Assembly: GCA_903813345.2 (NCBI GenBank)
Contig: CAIIXF020000007.1
Coordinates: 39,378,171 to 39,442,170 of the forward strand
From: Owenia fusiformis
Taxonomy: Eukaryota > Annelida > Polychaeta > Sabellida > Oweniidae
Length of the DNA: 64,000 nucleotides
Reading direction: 5' to 3'
Positions within the stretch are counted from its first letter, which is position 1. Every line of letters begins with the position of its first letter. Both the position numbers and the translations under genes were made by a program. The notes under the pieces are model-generated. The model saw only the letters and a list, made by a program, of their open reading frames with translations, made no database searches and had not been told where the DNA came from. Positions 47,841-58,090 of the stretch are shown here, in pieces.

Positions 47841-48250
47841 AAATCGGTTTTTGCCTTCGAGTACTTCTGAAATAACTTGAGGCAAAATATTCACGTTTTT
47901 TTCTGAGGCAAATAAAAAAAAGCGACGAGTCAAATTTTGTAAAAAGCGACGAGGCAAAACGGGGGCAAAACTCAAGGGGGGTGCAAGCGCACCCGACGCG
48001 ACCCCCTGGCGACGGCCATGCAGTGTTATAGTAGTGTATGTAAGACTATCTCACCCCAAGTGCTTTATATGATTGTATAATAGTATTGTATAACTGCAAT
48101 ATAAAACCAACACTCATCGTATATAACTCTGGAGAACGATATCCAACTCCTGGGCAGCGTATAGAACTCTTCAACTTGATATACAACCGTTGAATTCAGA
48201 TTAACCTTTCATTGATTAAAGATTAGGGTGGGATAATAAGATCATATAAT

Positions 48251-48376
48251 GGTTGGTTCTGTATATCGTTATACTCTAGTGAGTATATGATATATTCACT
48301 CGTTACCTTCATTCACTCGATCGTGAATATATCATATCATACTCACTTGAGTATAAACACGATATACGGAATCAAC
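48251..48376. repeat. ~125-bp inverted repeat
   Basis: GTATATCGTTATACTC...GAGTATATGATATATTCAC pairs with its inverse ending GATATACGGAATCAACA. A small MITE-like hairpin 220 bp before the coiled-coil exon. Confidence 0.75.
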
Positions 48377-48599
48377 AATTATATTACCTCATATTATAAG
48401 ATATATGTTATATAAGATTGGACCAAGGCCGCCTATCGCTGATGTCTTTGATTGGGATTAACCGATTCCTCCTGACGTTTCATTTTTATTTTATTTTATT
48501 TTATAAAGCACATTGCTTAAACAGTTGATTAGACATTTGATTTAATTATGGTGAATGTGTTTCTCTTCCGATCAAATATATATGTCTTGCTATCTTTAG

Positions 48600-48803
48600 C
48601 TCCTTTCCCTAACAACCTTAGACGAAGAGGTATCAAAGTTACTACAAAGCCTGGGCGATCAATCAAAACAAGATGAAAAACATTACGAGGCAGAAATAAA
48701 AAGGGCAGAAGAAGCAACAAAGAGGGCAGAGGATGAGGCAAGAAAGCAGGAGGAGAAACAAAGGCAACTAGCAGAGAAACATAAGGAACGAGCACAGAAT
48801 GAT
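48600..48803 (+). CDS. Coiled-coil exon of the plus-strand TRIM-like copy
   Basis: Sixty-eight codons lie between acceptor CTATCTTTAG and donor GAT|GTAAGA, phase 0 at both ends. It starts LLSLTTLDEEVSKLLQSLGD. It then becomes a highly charged helix, rich in E, K, R, A and Q, with KRAEEATKRAEDEARKQEEK near residues 34-55, predicted to be a long coiled coil. The first 28 residues align closely with the minus-strand exon at 57134-57355 (LLSLKTSDEEISQLPQSLGD). Coiled coils of this position mediate dimerisation in TRIM proteins. The exon is intact. The probable 5' partner is 38628-38720. No downstream NHL exon is visible before the gap. Confidence 0.7.
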
Positions 48804-49104
48804 GTAAGAACTCCTTAATTATCTTACAGTCAAGAATTTCGTTGATTGAACCACATTTGACGTTGTCAAATACTTCATTTTTGTCTGATTGAATATTGAT
48901 TGAGCTATCTGAAGGCAAATTCAACACATATATCTTTAAACGTTGATAACTGGGAGTTACTTTGCATGATTTGGCTTTTTACACATGTCCCTGTTATGTA
49001 CATGTATAAAATATAATCACGTGTAATATCAAACTCCCGTCGGCGCAAGCCTATAAAGATACACTGCATGGGAGTTTGGTGTAATATGATAACTCATGTA
49101 TTTA

Positions 49105-49816
49105 CACACCGGAATAGCTTGACAACGGTAAAGTCAGACAACGTTGTCACAAATGGCGAAAATAACCGTCGCTTCAATTGGATTTTCAATAACTGTATGT
49201 TTAATGGAGCGACTGGCAATCACACAACGGGTTTTTCTACTGAATATATAGTTAAATATGTTCTACCATTGAAATAAAGGGTTTAGTTTTACCAATCGAA
49301 ATATGACACATGACAACGGATACTGTATAAATGACAACGGTACATGTAGGTGCGGGTCAAAAGTAATGTAAAATCGGGGTGACAACGGTAATATTTGATA
49401 ACGGTTTATGTAAAAACAACGGAAAGTGTATTTTTACCGTTGTCATTTTCCTATGTTCCAATGCCATACATCCACCATAGTCCGTTGTCCAACTTACCAT
49501 ATGCCGTTGTCTAAAAATCGTTTTGCGAAACCTCTCTTGTAATTACCATATGCCGTTGTCTTAAATTACTCAAATTCAGATTCCGTTGTCATTGACGATA
49601 TCGAAGACGCTATATTGTGGCGATTCACGACTACTTTTGATACTAAATTGGGATTTTATATAATACATCATCACAAGAGCTTAATACATGCGCAGAATTA
49701 GCGACGATTAAGTCCCATGAAACGAGGACCAAGTGATTTAAGAGTTGAAGCGACGGTTATGTCCGCCATTTGTGACAACGGTATCTGACTTTACCGTTGT
49801 CGGGCTATCCGGTGTG
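49105..49816. mobile_element. TIR element with many GACAACGG motifs
   Basis: The tips CACACCGGAATAGC (49105) and inverse GGCTATCCGGTGTG (49816) continue as TIRs for ~75 bp (GACAACGGTAAAGTCAGA and GTTGTCACAAATGGCG are shared). The 8-mer GACAACGG or its complement occurs about a dozen times along the 712 bp, like clustered transposase-binding sites. The target duplication is not certain (ATTTA/ATTAA). Non-coding. Confidence 0.85.
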
Positions 49817-50514
49817 ATTAAGATAAGAACACTTCATCATGTTTTTAGGTTCTTTATTGGTGTCACGATAGCCTAAGCAATTAATCATTCATCATTTACT
49901 TAAAGCCTTCATACTTAAAGGCCTGAACTCAAAAAAGTATGTTTGCCAGAAGGAACTTAGATTTTCTATACTTATTTTGAAAACGTAAGCACTTGATATT
50001 AACTTTTAAACTAAGTAATCATCCTTTCCCCTGACAAATCATCTTCTGATCCTCTCATTGTTACATTCTAGGAAATAACCGAAAGGAAAATAAACAAAAA
50101 CTGCTATAAAGACATCACATTTCGAAAAACAATAGAATATGGGCCAGCTATAAAATCCCATTTTGAAAACAGAGGACTTGCTGCCCAAATGGATATATAG
50201 TTGGCATTTAGAAGTTGGTATTTGGGCGTTAGATATTGTTTTTGTGTTTGAGATCATATTTTCAGACAGAGTGGTTTGTTATCCATATGACCATCCTCCG
50301 ATCACAGGGGTTCAAAATCCATAATATCTTCTTTCTTTGGAGGTACGGATTCTGGACACTTGCTTAGGAGGATGCCATATGACTAGACTACCTTCGTTTC
50401 CTTTTTTATGTTTTATAATATTCAAAAAATTAAAGCTATTTGAATTTAGAGCCCATCTTTTTTGAACACGCGGGAATATAATGCCCCAATCAATTATAAA
50501 TATGTACAGGTTGG
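49817..50514. other. No recognised gene
   Basis: Short chance frames only, between two mobile elements. Confidence 0.5.
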
Positions 50515-50739
50515 GCAAAAACGTCCACATTTTTGTTTTGCTACAACATTTTTAATATAACAGGAATATGTTTAAATCATGCACCATTGGAAAGACAATT
50601 CAATTTCAAACAAAATGATTTTAATTCATTTCACATAAATGAGCATTTGACTTGAAATAACATTTCGATTACCACAGGGGTCAAGACCTTGATTTGCTAA
50701 TTGCAAAATACAGAATGCTAAGAACTGACCAGACATATA

Positions 50740-51755
50740 TAATCCTTATGCCGGTGTAAAAGGGTAGGTGGTCCTATCAAATTTTGGTCCTACTCAGAAT
50801 TGATTTATATGGTGACCTAATTACAATTATTTTCCTTATTATTTATACACAGTCAGGGCCAGTAATAGCCTTGCCCAAGTCGGTATTTTTTTACTTATCT
50901 GATCTTGAATTATTACCGCCTTGTACAATCCAATACATCTCCGCTGATATTATGCTGAGATATTCAACGGTTTCGAGATTTCCATAATACCTACGCTATC
51001 AGGGGTATCGCGAAACCTTATTGATTAACAGATATACGCGTGGACACGACGTGTGACTTCAGGCTGATTGACCAATCAAAACGTTATCAGGTTGACCATA
51101 GCAAAGCAATCTTCCCGTGTACGACTTGAAATTCAATGATCTGATCGATCGTTTCTTAAGAGTTACAATATATTATGTAATTAAATGTACATAGGGAATG
51201 TAAAAGTCATTAATATAAATTAAATCATGCAATAGATTAAAAACTGATTTCGCGATGAAAATGGAAGACCTAGTCCAATGTAGCGGGTCATGTAGTCGTT
51301 GATCAGTGATTGAATCTCAGCCTACATGTTCATTTGAATTCAGCGATCGTTTCAACGTTTATTGTTGAAATCTTCTCACCTCCGGTTACCGATCGATGCT
51401 CCTGCATCCACTAAACTCTGATTGGTATTTATCTGATAAAATATTTGTATTTTCATGATGAATTCATGCAAGATTTGTTCGTGAAAAGGCCCGACGAAAA
51501 GTGTACTTGTTTTTGACCGTGCATAATAATGAGCTAACGCTGCAGGACCGTCGTTGATTGGTCAAATTTTACCGACATAAACATTGAGTCGGTAAAGCAC
51601 GTGGCTTTCTCTTTGGAACAAGGCGGTCATAATAGAAATCAAGATAGTAAAAGAGACCGACTTGGGCAAGGCTAGGCCAGTAAGGGTCATTAGGAAAGGG
51701 GACCATAATCCCCAGGGGACAATAATTTCTTTTACACCGGCATTGGGGATATAAT
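50740..51755. mobile_element. Nested TIR element, level 2 (ATGCCGGTGTAAAAG ends)
   Basis: ATGCCGGTGTAAAAG at ~50749 pairs with CTTTTACACCGGCAT at ~51742. Pairing extends outward imperfectly (TATAATCC versus GGATATAAT). Almost all of its interior is the level-3 element. The target duplication is not resolved. Confidence 0.65.
50866..51674. mobile_element. Nested TIR element, level 3 (18-bp perfect TIR, 9-bp TSD)
   Basis: TAGCCTTGCCCAAGTCGG at 50866 and its exact inverse ending at 51674. The 9-mer GGCCAGTAA is duplicated at 50857-50865 and 51675-51683. A 9-bp duplication suggests a Mutator-like or Merlin-like element. 809 bp, no transposase frame. Confidence 0.9.
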
Positions 51756-51907
51756 TCTAATAATAGAAGTTCAAAATTGCTGATTTATGTATCAAATGAA
51801 AGCAAATTGATTTACAAATACAACATAATTTAGTTCCTTTACCATTTTGATAGGTATTGGTAATATAGACTAAATAATGTAGTGAAGTCTGTATCAAATA
51901 ATAACGC

Positions 51908-52317
51908 AGACGCGAGTAGGTAGTTACCAGTTTCAACACCAGGTGGCTCGTTCATCTCACATAGCATGGCGGGTATAGTTTAGAGTCCTTTAACTTAAAT
52001 GACATTTGTTTCAGTGGTTCAATTTTATATAACCCTAATGTAACTAATAGTTATGCAAAATAAAATATGTCCAGTAAAAGAAAATTTTAGCTGTCAAATA
52101 CAAAAAAAAATATCTTTTGTGATTTTGTAACAGGGGGTCTATGGGGAATCAACCCGAACAAAAAGTCACATTTTCAAAAAAAATATTCAAAGTTGATAAA
52201 CAATTTTCAAAACCTTATTTCTAGATGTGCTTTTACATGTAGATTTCAAAAATGACATCACTTTGACTGAATATCGAATATTTAATGACGTAAATCAAGA
52301 TTATTTCTACTCGCATC
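51908..52317. mobile_element. MITE family with GATGCGAGTAG ends, copy 3 (inverted)
   Basis: It begins AGACGCGAGTAGGTAGTTAC and ends TTATTTCTACTCGCATC. The interior is the reverse complement of copy 2 at 36945-37366, including the GGGGTCTATGGGGAATC and CAGTAAAAGAAAAT blocks. Confidence 0.8.
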
Positions 52318-52876
52318 AAGTCTATTGAATATTTACTCATTTTCAAGACATTTTGTAGATAATGCCTATTTAAGGCTAAAATCATCATGAAATGGTCAAT
52401 GATGATGTTGTAGTTTTATAACTTAACTTAGCTTACATTTTTAGATGGCAGACTATGCAATTATAGACGCCAGAAGAAGAAATAATAGAAATGTATTCCA
52501 CAACGTGAGTTATGGCAAAATTTCCACAGAGTTTCTTTGCAAAAGGTGTTAGAAGCAAATATCAATGCATGTAACAATCTATCTTTATATCGAGTTACAA
52601 TACATAAAAATAGGTTCCATGATTATTTTAGAGCTCCAAAATGATTTACAAACAATAAAATTCAACTCCAATGTTTTTTCTTCCTATGTCAAAGTCTTCA
52701 AGTGTTGATTAAACAATGCAATATTATGCATTCTAATATGATACGTGACGTCACAATAGATCGAACAATTGATTAACTGGTCTATATTGGAGTATGTATG
52801 ACCGCTAAAAATCATAAATGCAAATAGTTCATGTCTGTTTATCATATTAGAATCGTAACAAATACCTCGATTTTAT

Positions 52877-53010
52877 GATTTATATCAAATATATGACCTC
52901 CAATTTTATTCTGGCCATTGCCAAAGACCTCAATCGCTTCGCGATTTCGGTCTTTTAACAATGAACAGAATAAAATGTTCGGTCATATATCACGCCATAA
53001 ATCATAAAAT
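52877..53010. repeat. ~130-bp hairpin with AATCGCTTCGCGATT tip
   Basis: ATGATTTATATCAAATATATGACC pairs imperfectly with the GGTCATATAT...CATAAATCAT end. The inner tip CTCAATCGCTTCGCGATTTCGG is itself a hairpin. It is of the same structural class as 11541, 31975 and 56394. Confidence 0.75.
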
Positions 53011-53500
53011 CTTGGTCTTTATCCCTTAAATAAGCTCAAAACATAGCAAAATCTTGTTTTAAACTGTTACTACTTCATAATGTGGAAATTACATTGGAGT
53101 AACCAATAGCCATTCATATTTTATGAACTATACATCATTTTGTTGGAAATTGAATTATCTTTCTAATGATATATAATCTTTGGATATTTTTAACATATTG
53201 GGAAAGATGCATGTATTACAAAAATAAAAAATGTGGACGTTTTTATTGGCCCACCCTGTACATGTACTTCTTCATATTGGAAATAAAATTATCTGAATAA
53301 CATTTCGTGAAATCAGCATCGATTTATTTTATTACTATAAACTGGTAGTTCGGTAGCATTTTTCTGTTTTATAATGATGTGCTAAACATAACCGGCCCTT
53401 TTAAGAATTTTTTCACCTTCATCACTTTCTTTCTAAATTACACTTATTATAATAAACACTTCACCATTATTTCCATATCGGAAAACAGCAAAAACTCCCC

Positions 53501-54000
53501 NNNNNNNNNNNNNNNNNNNNNNNNNNNNNNNNNNNNNNNNNNNNNNNNNNNNNNNNNNNNNNNNNNNNNNNNNNNNNNNNNNNNNNNNNNNNNNNNNNNN
53601 NNNNNNNNNNNNNNNNNNNNNNNNNNNNNNNNNNNNNNNNNNNNNNNNNNNNNNNNNNNNNNNNNNNNNNNNNNNNNNNNNNNNNNNNNNNNNNNNNNNN
53701 NNNNNNNNNNNNNNNNNNNNNNNNNNNNNNNNNNNNNNNNNNNNNNNNNNNNNNNNNNNNNNNNNNNNNNNNNNNNNNNNNNNNNNNNNNNNNNNNNNNN
53801 NNNNNNNNNNNNNNNNNNNNNNNNNNNNNNNNNNNNNNNNNNNNNNNNNNNNNNNNNNNNNNNNNNNNNNNNNNNNNNNNNNNNNNNNNNNNNNNNNNNN
53901 NNNNNNNNNNNNNNNNNNNNNNNNNNNNNNNNNNNNNNNNNNNNNNNNNNNNNNNNNNNNNNNNNNNNNNNNNNNNNNNNNNNNNNNNNNNNNNNNNNNN
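53501..54000. other. Assembly gap (500 N)
   Basis: Placeholder of unknown true length. It lies where the two inverted TRIM-like gene copies face each other, so missing 3' exons could lie here. Confidence 0.99.
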
Positions 54001-55690
54001 TAATCTTATATGCACTACTATAGTGTTTTGTTTAAAACGTGATCATGTTATCAAATTAGTGTTATCAAATTAAACATGCCGGCTGTACGTAACTTTATTT
54101 CATTTTGATTTCATCGTTGTCAATTTTGGATAGCATATTAATGAAACCTTTAAGTAATTTGTCATAGTTATAGGTAAGAGTAGTCAAGATGTTTACCTTC
54201 AGCTGCGGTGAACGTGATCATGTTATCTCATTGGACATACTAGAATATCTACTTTATGACGATTTAAGAATTTTCTCAAGGTCAATCTTTGATCTTTGAT
54301 TACATATTAACGAAGCCTTGTTTTCATCTGAAATTCCACTTAGAAAGAGACGGGGATGTCATTAAAGGAAAATACTATTATAGTACATCACAATGGGATC
54401 AAATTGATACAATTAATCATATGGCTCCTTAAATTGTAAACACAAGTACGTGCAAAAGCCTCGCTTTGAACTGAAATGGCGCACAATGTGTATCCAGGGG
54501 AGTCTCCAAAAGTTAAGTGTTGGTATTGGGTCACGAGGAATCCATGTGATAGATCCATATAAGGCTTATATGACCATATAGGCATCCACTGACTTATTGT
54601 TGTCTGCATTTCGAATGCCATATATGTTAGACCCATATAAGGCTTGTAAGATCATTTAGGTAAAGCCAAGGTCGATACCAAAAATACCCAAAAATTATGG
54701 GAGCTATTCATTTCTTCTGATGTGTTATTAGAAAACATCAACTCCAAGAGTAACAAATCCCACCGAACAAATCATGTTTTATTAAATACCTCGTAATTTT
54801 GGATAAAACATGACCAAAATAACCAGAAAATAGTAGAGTAGTATTGTCCCCATTTGGCAAAATCTACAATCATATGACGTGATACCATATACAAGGGTTG
54901 TTCAAAAAGTTTTGCACAAATACTTCTGATTATAAAAATAATGAACCAATCTTGTTCATATTTGGTGAGTTTGTGCCCCAATCGTATTTCCTTACATTAT
55001 CAAGTTTTCAAGTATGTGTAATTATCACTTAACATTTTATGGTTGCTATGTTAACCAAGGTGATGGCGGCACGGTCCATTTCATTTTGAAAGAGAAAACA
55101 AGTAATATATAAAGCACAATATTCCCAAATACATAACATAACATGACGAACTGTTCAAAGAACACAGATTGACCGAACAATTTCAGCCTTTCAAAGCATT
55201 TACAAAATTAATTAATGGACCATGAGACAATTGGTTCACATTTTAAAGTCAATGTTTCTCAAGAAGTATATTGTGTATGGTCCTACAATTTCAGATATGA
55301 ATGAAGGATAGGTGATACAATATCCTTAAGAAATTCCATGTAAAAATAATAAAATTTCTTCTCTTGAAAAGGATTCGTGCAAAACTATTCGAAGACCCTT
55401 GTATATTAAATTCTTTGTAGAACAGAAGTAGTATAACATATGAAAGAAATAACATGTAACTACTATTTCCCGGTGAACAACATCCAGTAATATTTTAGAT
55501 TTTGAAAAAATCGTATTGTCCCGCCATATTCCGCTCACAAAAAAATCGTATTCACCTCCCAATCCTGCTCACGAAAAAGGTATTCACCCCCGGGAAATTT
55601 TTAACAAATAAAGCTTTCTATTACGTTCAGTCGGGTCGATATAGTGTGCTATAGTGATGTTCTTATGTGAGAAACGATATTTTCCAAACA
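54001..55690 (-). repeat. Inverted-duplicated intronic segment, minus copy
   Basis: It is the reverse-complement counterpart of 41650-42835, plus the first bases after 48025. It carries the extra 510-bp element at 54892-55401. Similar fragments at 57775-57935 and 61530-61760 show that the segment is repeated within the gene region. Confidence 0.85.
54892..55401. mobile_element. Mariner-type MITE (510 bp), occupied site
   Basis: The tips CAAGGGTTGTTCAAAAAGTT and, inverted, CAAGGGTCTTCGAATAGTTT both lead into TTGCAC. TA flanks it at 54890-54891 and 55402-55403. The homologous plus-copy locus at 41939-41949 lacks it. Confidence 0.85.
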
Positions 55691-56068
55691 GGAAAATAGT
55701 GATGAAGGTGGATTAAAAGTTATTAAGTTAGCATGTTACGCACGCCATGTGCACGTTATTACAGAACATATTAAATGTAGTATAGGTAAACATTATCAAG
55801 TTATAAAATGATTCTGACTTCTCAAAATGTAGCATTCCTTACTTTTTATGATTATTTGTTCACCCGTTTCACTGGTGATCCACTCGATTACACCGTGCCT
55901 CTTCGGTAACAAAATGTCGGAACCTCGAAGGTACGATTTTTCTTTTTTCCTTGTTTCACGCGTTGTGGGCAGGGTTTTTACATTTCTATTACAAACGTGT
56001 GTCAGTATCATATGTTTAAGAAAATGTACACGTTTGCGAACAAATAGTTCAGAAGACCACCCGTAGTC

Positions 56069-56310
56069 CACTCGTGTAGCTCAGCGGTAGCGCATGTACA
56101 TCTTACGCAATAGGTCCCGGATTCGATCCCCAGTTCAGGCAAGACTAAATTTGCTTGTTTGCGTGAAGTAATTCAGGGTGTTTGACTGAGTGGTCGGCAA
56201 CTCATACAAAAGGCTGTGGTGTGTACTTGTATGTCTATGTATAAGTGCACATAAAAGAACACAGGGCTCCTTCAAGGAGGGGTTTCTGGGTCTATCTTCC
56301 AGATTAATTA
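56069..56310 (+). mobile_element. tRNA-derived SINE-like sequence
   Basis: A box-like TAGCTCAGCGGTAGCGCATG and B-box-like GGATTCGATCC are spaced as in a tRNA promoter. The flanking stems cannot form a tRNA acceptor arm, so this is not a functional tRNA gene. A body with ACTCATACAAAAGGCTGTGG and a tail near CACAGGGCTCCTTCAAGGAG follow. End and family are not defined. Confidence 0.55.
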
Positions 56311-56393
56311 CGTAAGTTACGACCGTATATATACGGAATATACCCTAGATGTATTGCTCACCTTCACTGGTGGTAAACAAAATACAATAGTAC

Positions 56394-56494
56394 AATAACG
56401 TCATTTCTAAGGGCGATATAGTGAAATATTGGACCGAGGGCCGAAGGCCCAAGGTCCAATATTTCACTATATCGCTCGCAGAAATGACGTTATT
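56394..56494. repeat. 101-bp hairpin with GGGCCGAAGGCCC tip
   Basis: AATAACGTCATTTCT pairs with AGAAATGACGTTATT, then GCGATATAGTGAAATATTGG with its inverse, around the tip GAGGGCCGAAGGCCCAAG. Nearly perfect arms of ~45 bp. Confidence 0.9.
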
Positions 56495-57133
56495 AGTATT
56501 ATTACCACCGTTAACGACCAGGACTGAAACAGCAAGAAAATCTTACGCATTGAACGATATCTAATTTCCCGGGGAAAATTGCCGGTCCAGAATATATTCT
56601 AGACCGGTCCATATGGACCACCACTATGACGTCACACATGTCTCAGGTTGATATAGTAAAATAAACGCCTTCTAAACTAGCACTAAAACCCCTAGAACTG
56701 GCCCGGCAAGGTGGTAATAATACAAGACAACAATATCATCAATGTAATACCTCACTTACATGTAAGTTACGTAAACAGAATCGGTTAGAAATGCAGATCT
56801 TTACCGTTTTTCCGTAACTTAAGTGAGGTATCAAATCGACGATTCTTTGGTCTTCTTAACTATTTATTCGCAAACCTGTACATTTTCTTAGACATATGCT
56901 ACTGACACAAGTTTGTTATGAAAATGTCATGGAAATTTTGCATACAACGCGTTGAATAAGGAAAAAAGAAAAATCGTACGGTTGTTTCGGTAACCAGCGT
57001 AATCGAGCGGATCATCTGTGTGTCTGAAGAACTACATACGATTACGTATTTATGTATCTCCTTGAGATAACTCAGTCAATATACAATCAGACGAAATTGA
57101 AGTATGTGACATGGTAAAGTGTGGTTTATTTAC

Positions 57134-57355
57134 CTTCTGTTCCCCCTGCTGTCTTGCCTCTTCTTCTCTCTTTGTTGCTTGTTCTATTCTTTGTCGTTCT
57201 TCTTCTAACCTTTGTCGTTCTTCTTCCACCCTCTTTCTTGCCTCATTAGCTCTTTTTCCTTCTGTCTCGAAATGTTTTTCATCTTCTTTTGATTGATCGC
57301 CCAGGCTTTGTGGTAACTGTGATATCTCTTCATCTGAGGTCTTTAGAGAAAGGAG
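57134..57355 (-). CDS. Coiled-coil exon of the minus-strand TRIM-like gene
   Basis: Seventy-four codons lie between acceptor TACTTTCAG (exon starts at 57355) and donor GAAG|GTAAAT at 57133, phase 0. The start LLSLKTSDEEISQLPQSLGD aligns with the plus-strand paralogue at 48600. From residue ~34 it is a charged heptad-like helix with an internal repeat (EEERQRLEEERQRIEQATKR near residues 44-63), six codons longer than the paralogue. The exon would follow the RING exon 62665-62856 in frame. The next exon would lie leftwards, towards the gap. Function inferred: dimerisation rod of a TRIM-type protein. Confidence 0.75.
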
Positions 57356-58087
57356 CTGAAAGTAGCATAACATATATGTTTGATAAGAAGGCAACACATT
57401 CACCTTTTCTGAGTTATCAGGTCAATATTTGACTTAACATCTTCTTTGACATACCTATTTTCTTAAAATGTATGGATAAACTATCAATTTCAGCATATAG
57501 AAGTGTAAATTCAGTTCAAAGCTTCTATAAAGGGAGTCCCACTTACGGATTTTTAAGATTCACCAAGTTTCAAGAGGAATATCAGCTGAAATAATGTTCA
57601 TTCAGGGGGCAGGGGGTTGTAGATAATAAAAATGAATATTAGTCTTGATGAAATATCCAAACTTGAATATATTTTGACACTGGTCGATGATCCTTGAATG
57701 CCCCCCCCCCCCCCCCTGTTGCACCTTTAAAATGGCTTTATATGAAACGGAACTTCGAAACAATTGGTTAATATCAGTTTTTAAAGTTTTTGTATAGCTA
57801 TAGTCAAGGTGTTCACCTGTGTGGAAAACGTGATTGTGATCTCAAATTAGACATTCCAGCATGTACGTAACATATAAAGGAGGCATAAATTGTCACCAGA
57901 AGTTCCACTTGAGAAAGAGATAGAAGTATCAAAGAAAATACATTCGCAACTGCTGTTTGCATGCCCGTCAGATGGGAAGGGGGGGGGGGGGTGCGCCCCC
58001 TCTGTTACCCTCCCCAGAAATTTTTTCTAGAGAGAGTGGGCCCCTTCTGGCGCACCCCTTCGTCTTTTTCTCAGTTTTATTCATTGT
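57356..58087 (-). other. Intronic DNA with poly-C/poly-G tracts and a repeat fragment
   Basis: There is a ~16-base C run at ~57702-57717 and a 12-base G run at ~57979-57990. 57775-57935 resembles the intronic segment at 54100-54360 (CAAGGTGTTCACCTG... and AGTTCCACTTGAGAAAGAGA). Confidence 0.55.
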
Positions 58088-58090
58088 TTA

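Larger units (their letters stand above)
42836..48025. mobile_element. 5.2-kb insertion carrying a 348-bp satellite
   Basis: It starts CACTGGCGTAGCTAGG and ends GACGGCCATGCAGTG. The inverted homologue at 54001-54045 reads straight across the insertion point, so the whole block is one insertion. CACTG/CAGTG tips and subterminal GAGGCAAA motifs at both ends support a TIR-type element. The target duplication is short or unclear (TT). Interior order: unique DNA, GAAGCCGGCTTC repeats, seven satellite monomers plus one inverted monomer, inverted GAAGCCGGCTTC repeats, CGACGAGGCAAA-rich end. No transposase frame was found. Superfamily unknown. Confidence 0.75.
50517..53258. mobile_element. Mariner-type element (2.7 kb) that hosts nested insertions
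   Basis: The tips CAGGTTGGGCAAAAACGTCC and, inverted, CAGGGTGGGCC...AAAACGTCCACATTTTT are flanked by TA (50515-50516 and 53259-53260). Interior blocks such as ATTGGAAAGACAATTCAATTT recur inverted near 53160. The nested elements at ~50740-51755 and 51908-52317 enlarge it. No transposase is visible. Confidence 0.8.
55858..57026. repeat. Inverted-repeat element with ~170-bp arms and nested insertions
   Basis: The left arm (CCACTCGATTACACCG...TCTTCGGTAAC, CGTACGATTTTTC, TCATATGTTTAAGAAAATG) pairs with the right arm at ~56860-57026. The middle holds SINE-like DNA at 56069, a hairpin at 56394, and a further inverted pair around GTAAGTTACG...TTAAGTGAGGTA at 56750-56830. Ends and class are uncertain. 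Confidence 0.65.

Noticed and set aside
56069-56142. Functional tRNA gene
   Set aside because: A- and B-box-like blocks are present, but the ends do not pair as an acceptor stem and the T-stem is imperfect. Treated as SINE-like.
57111-57296. Plus-strand frame of S/C-rich residues
   Set aside because: It is the antisense of the coiled-coil exon at 57134-57355. The 48529-48927 minus frame is likewise antisense of the other coiled-coil exon.
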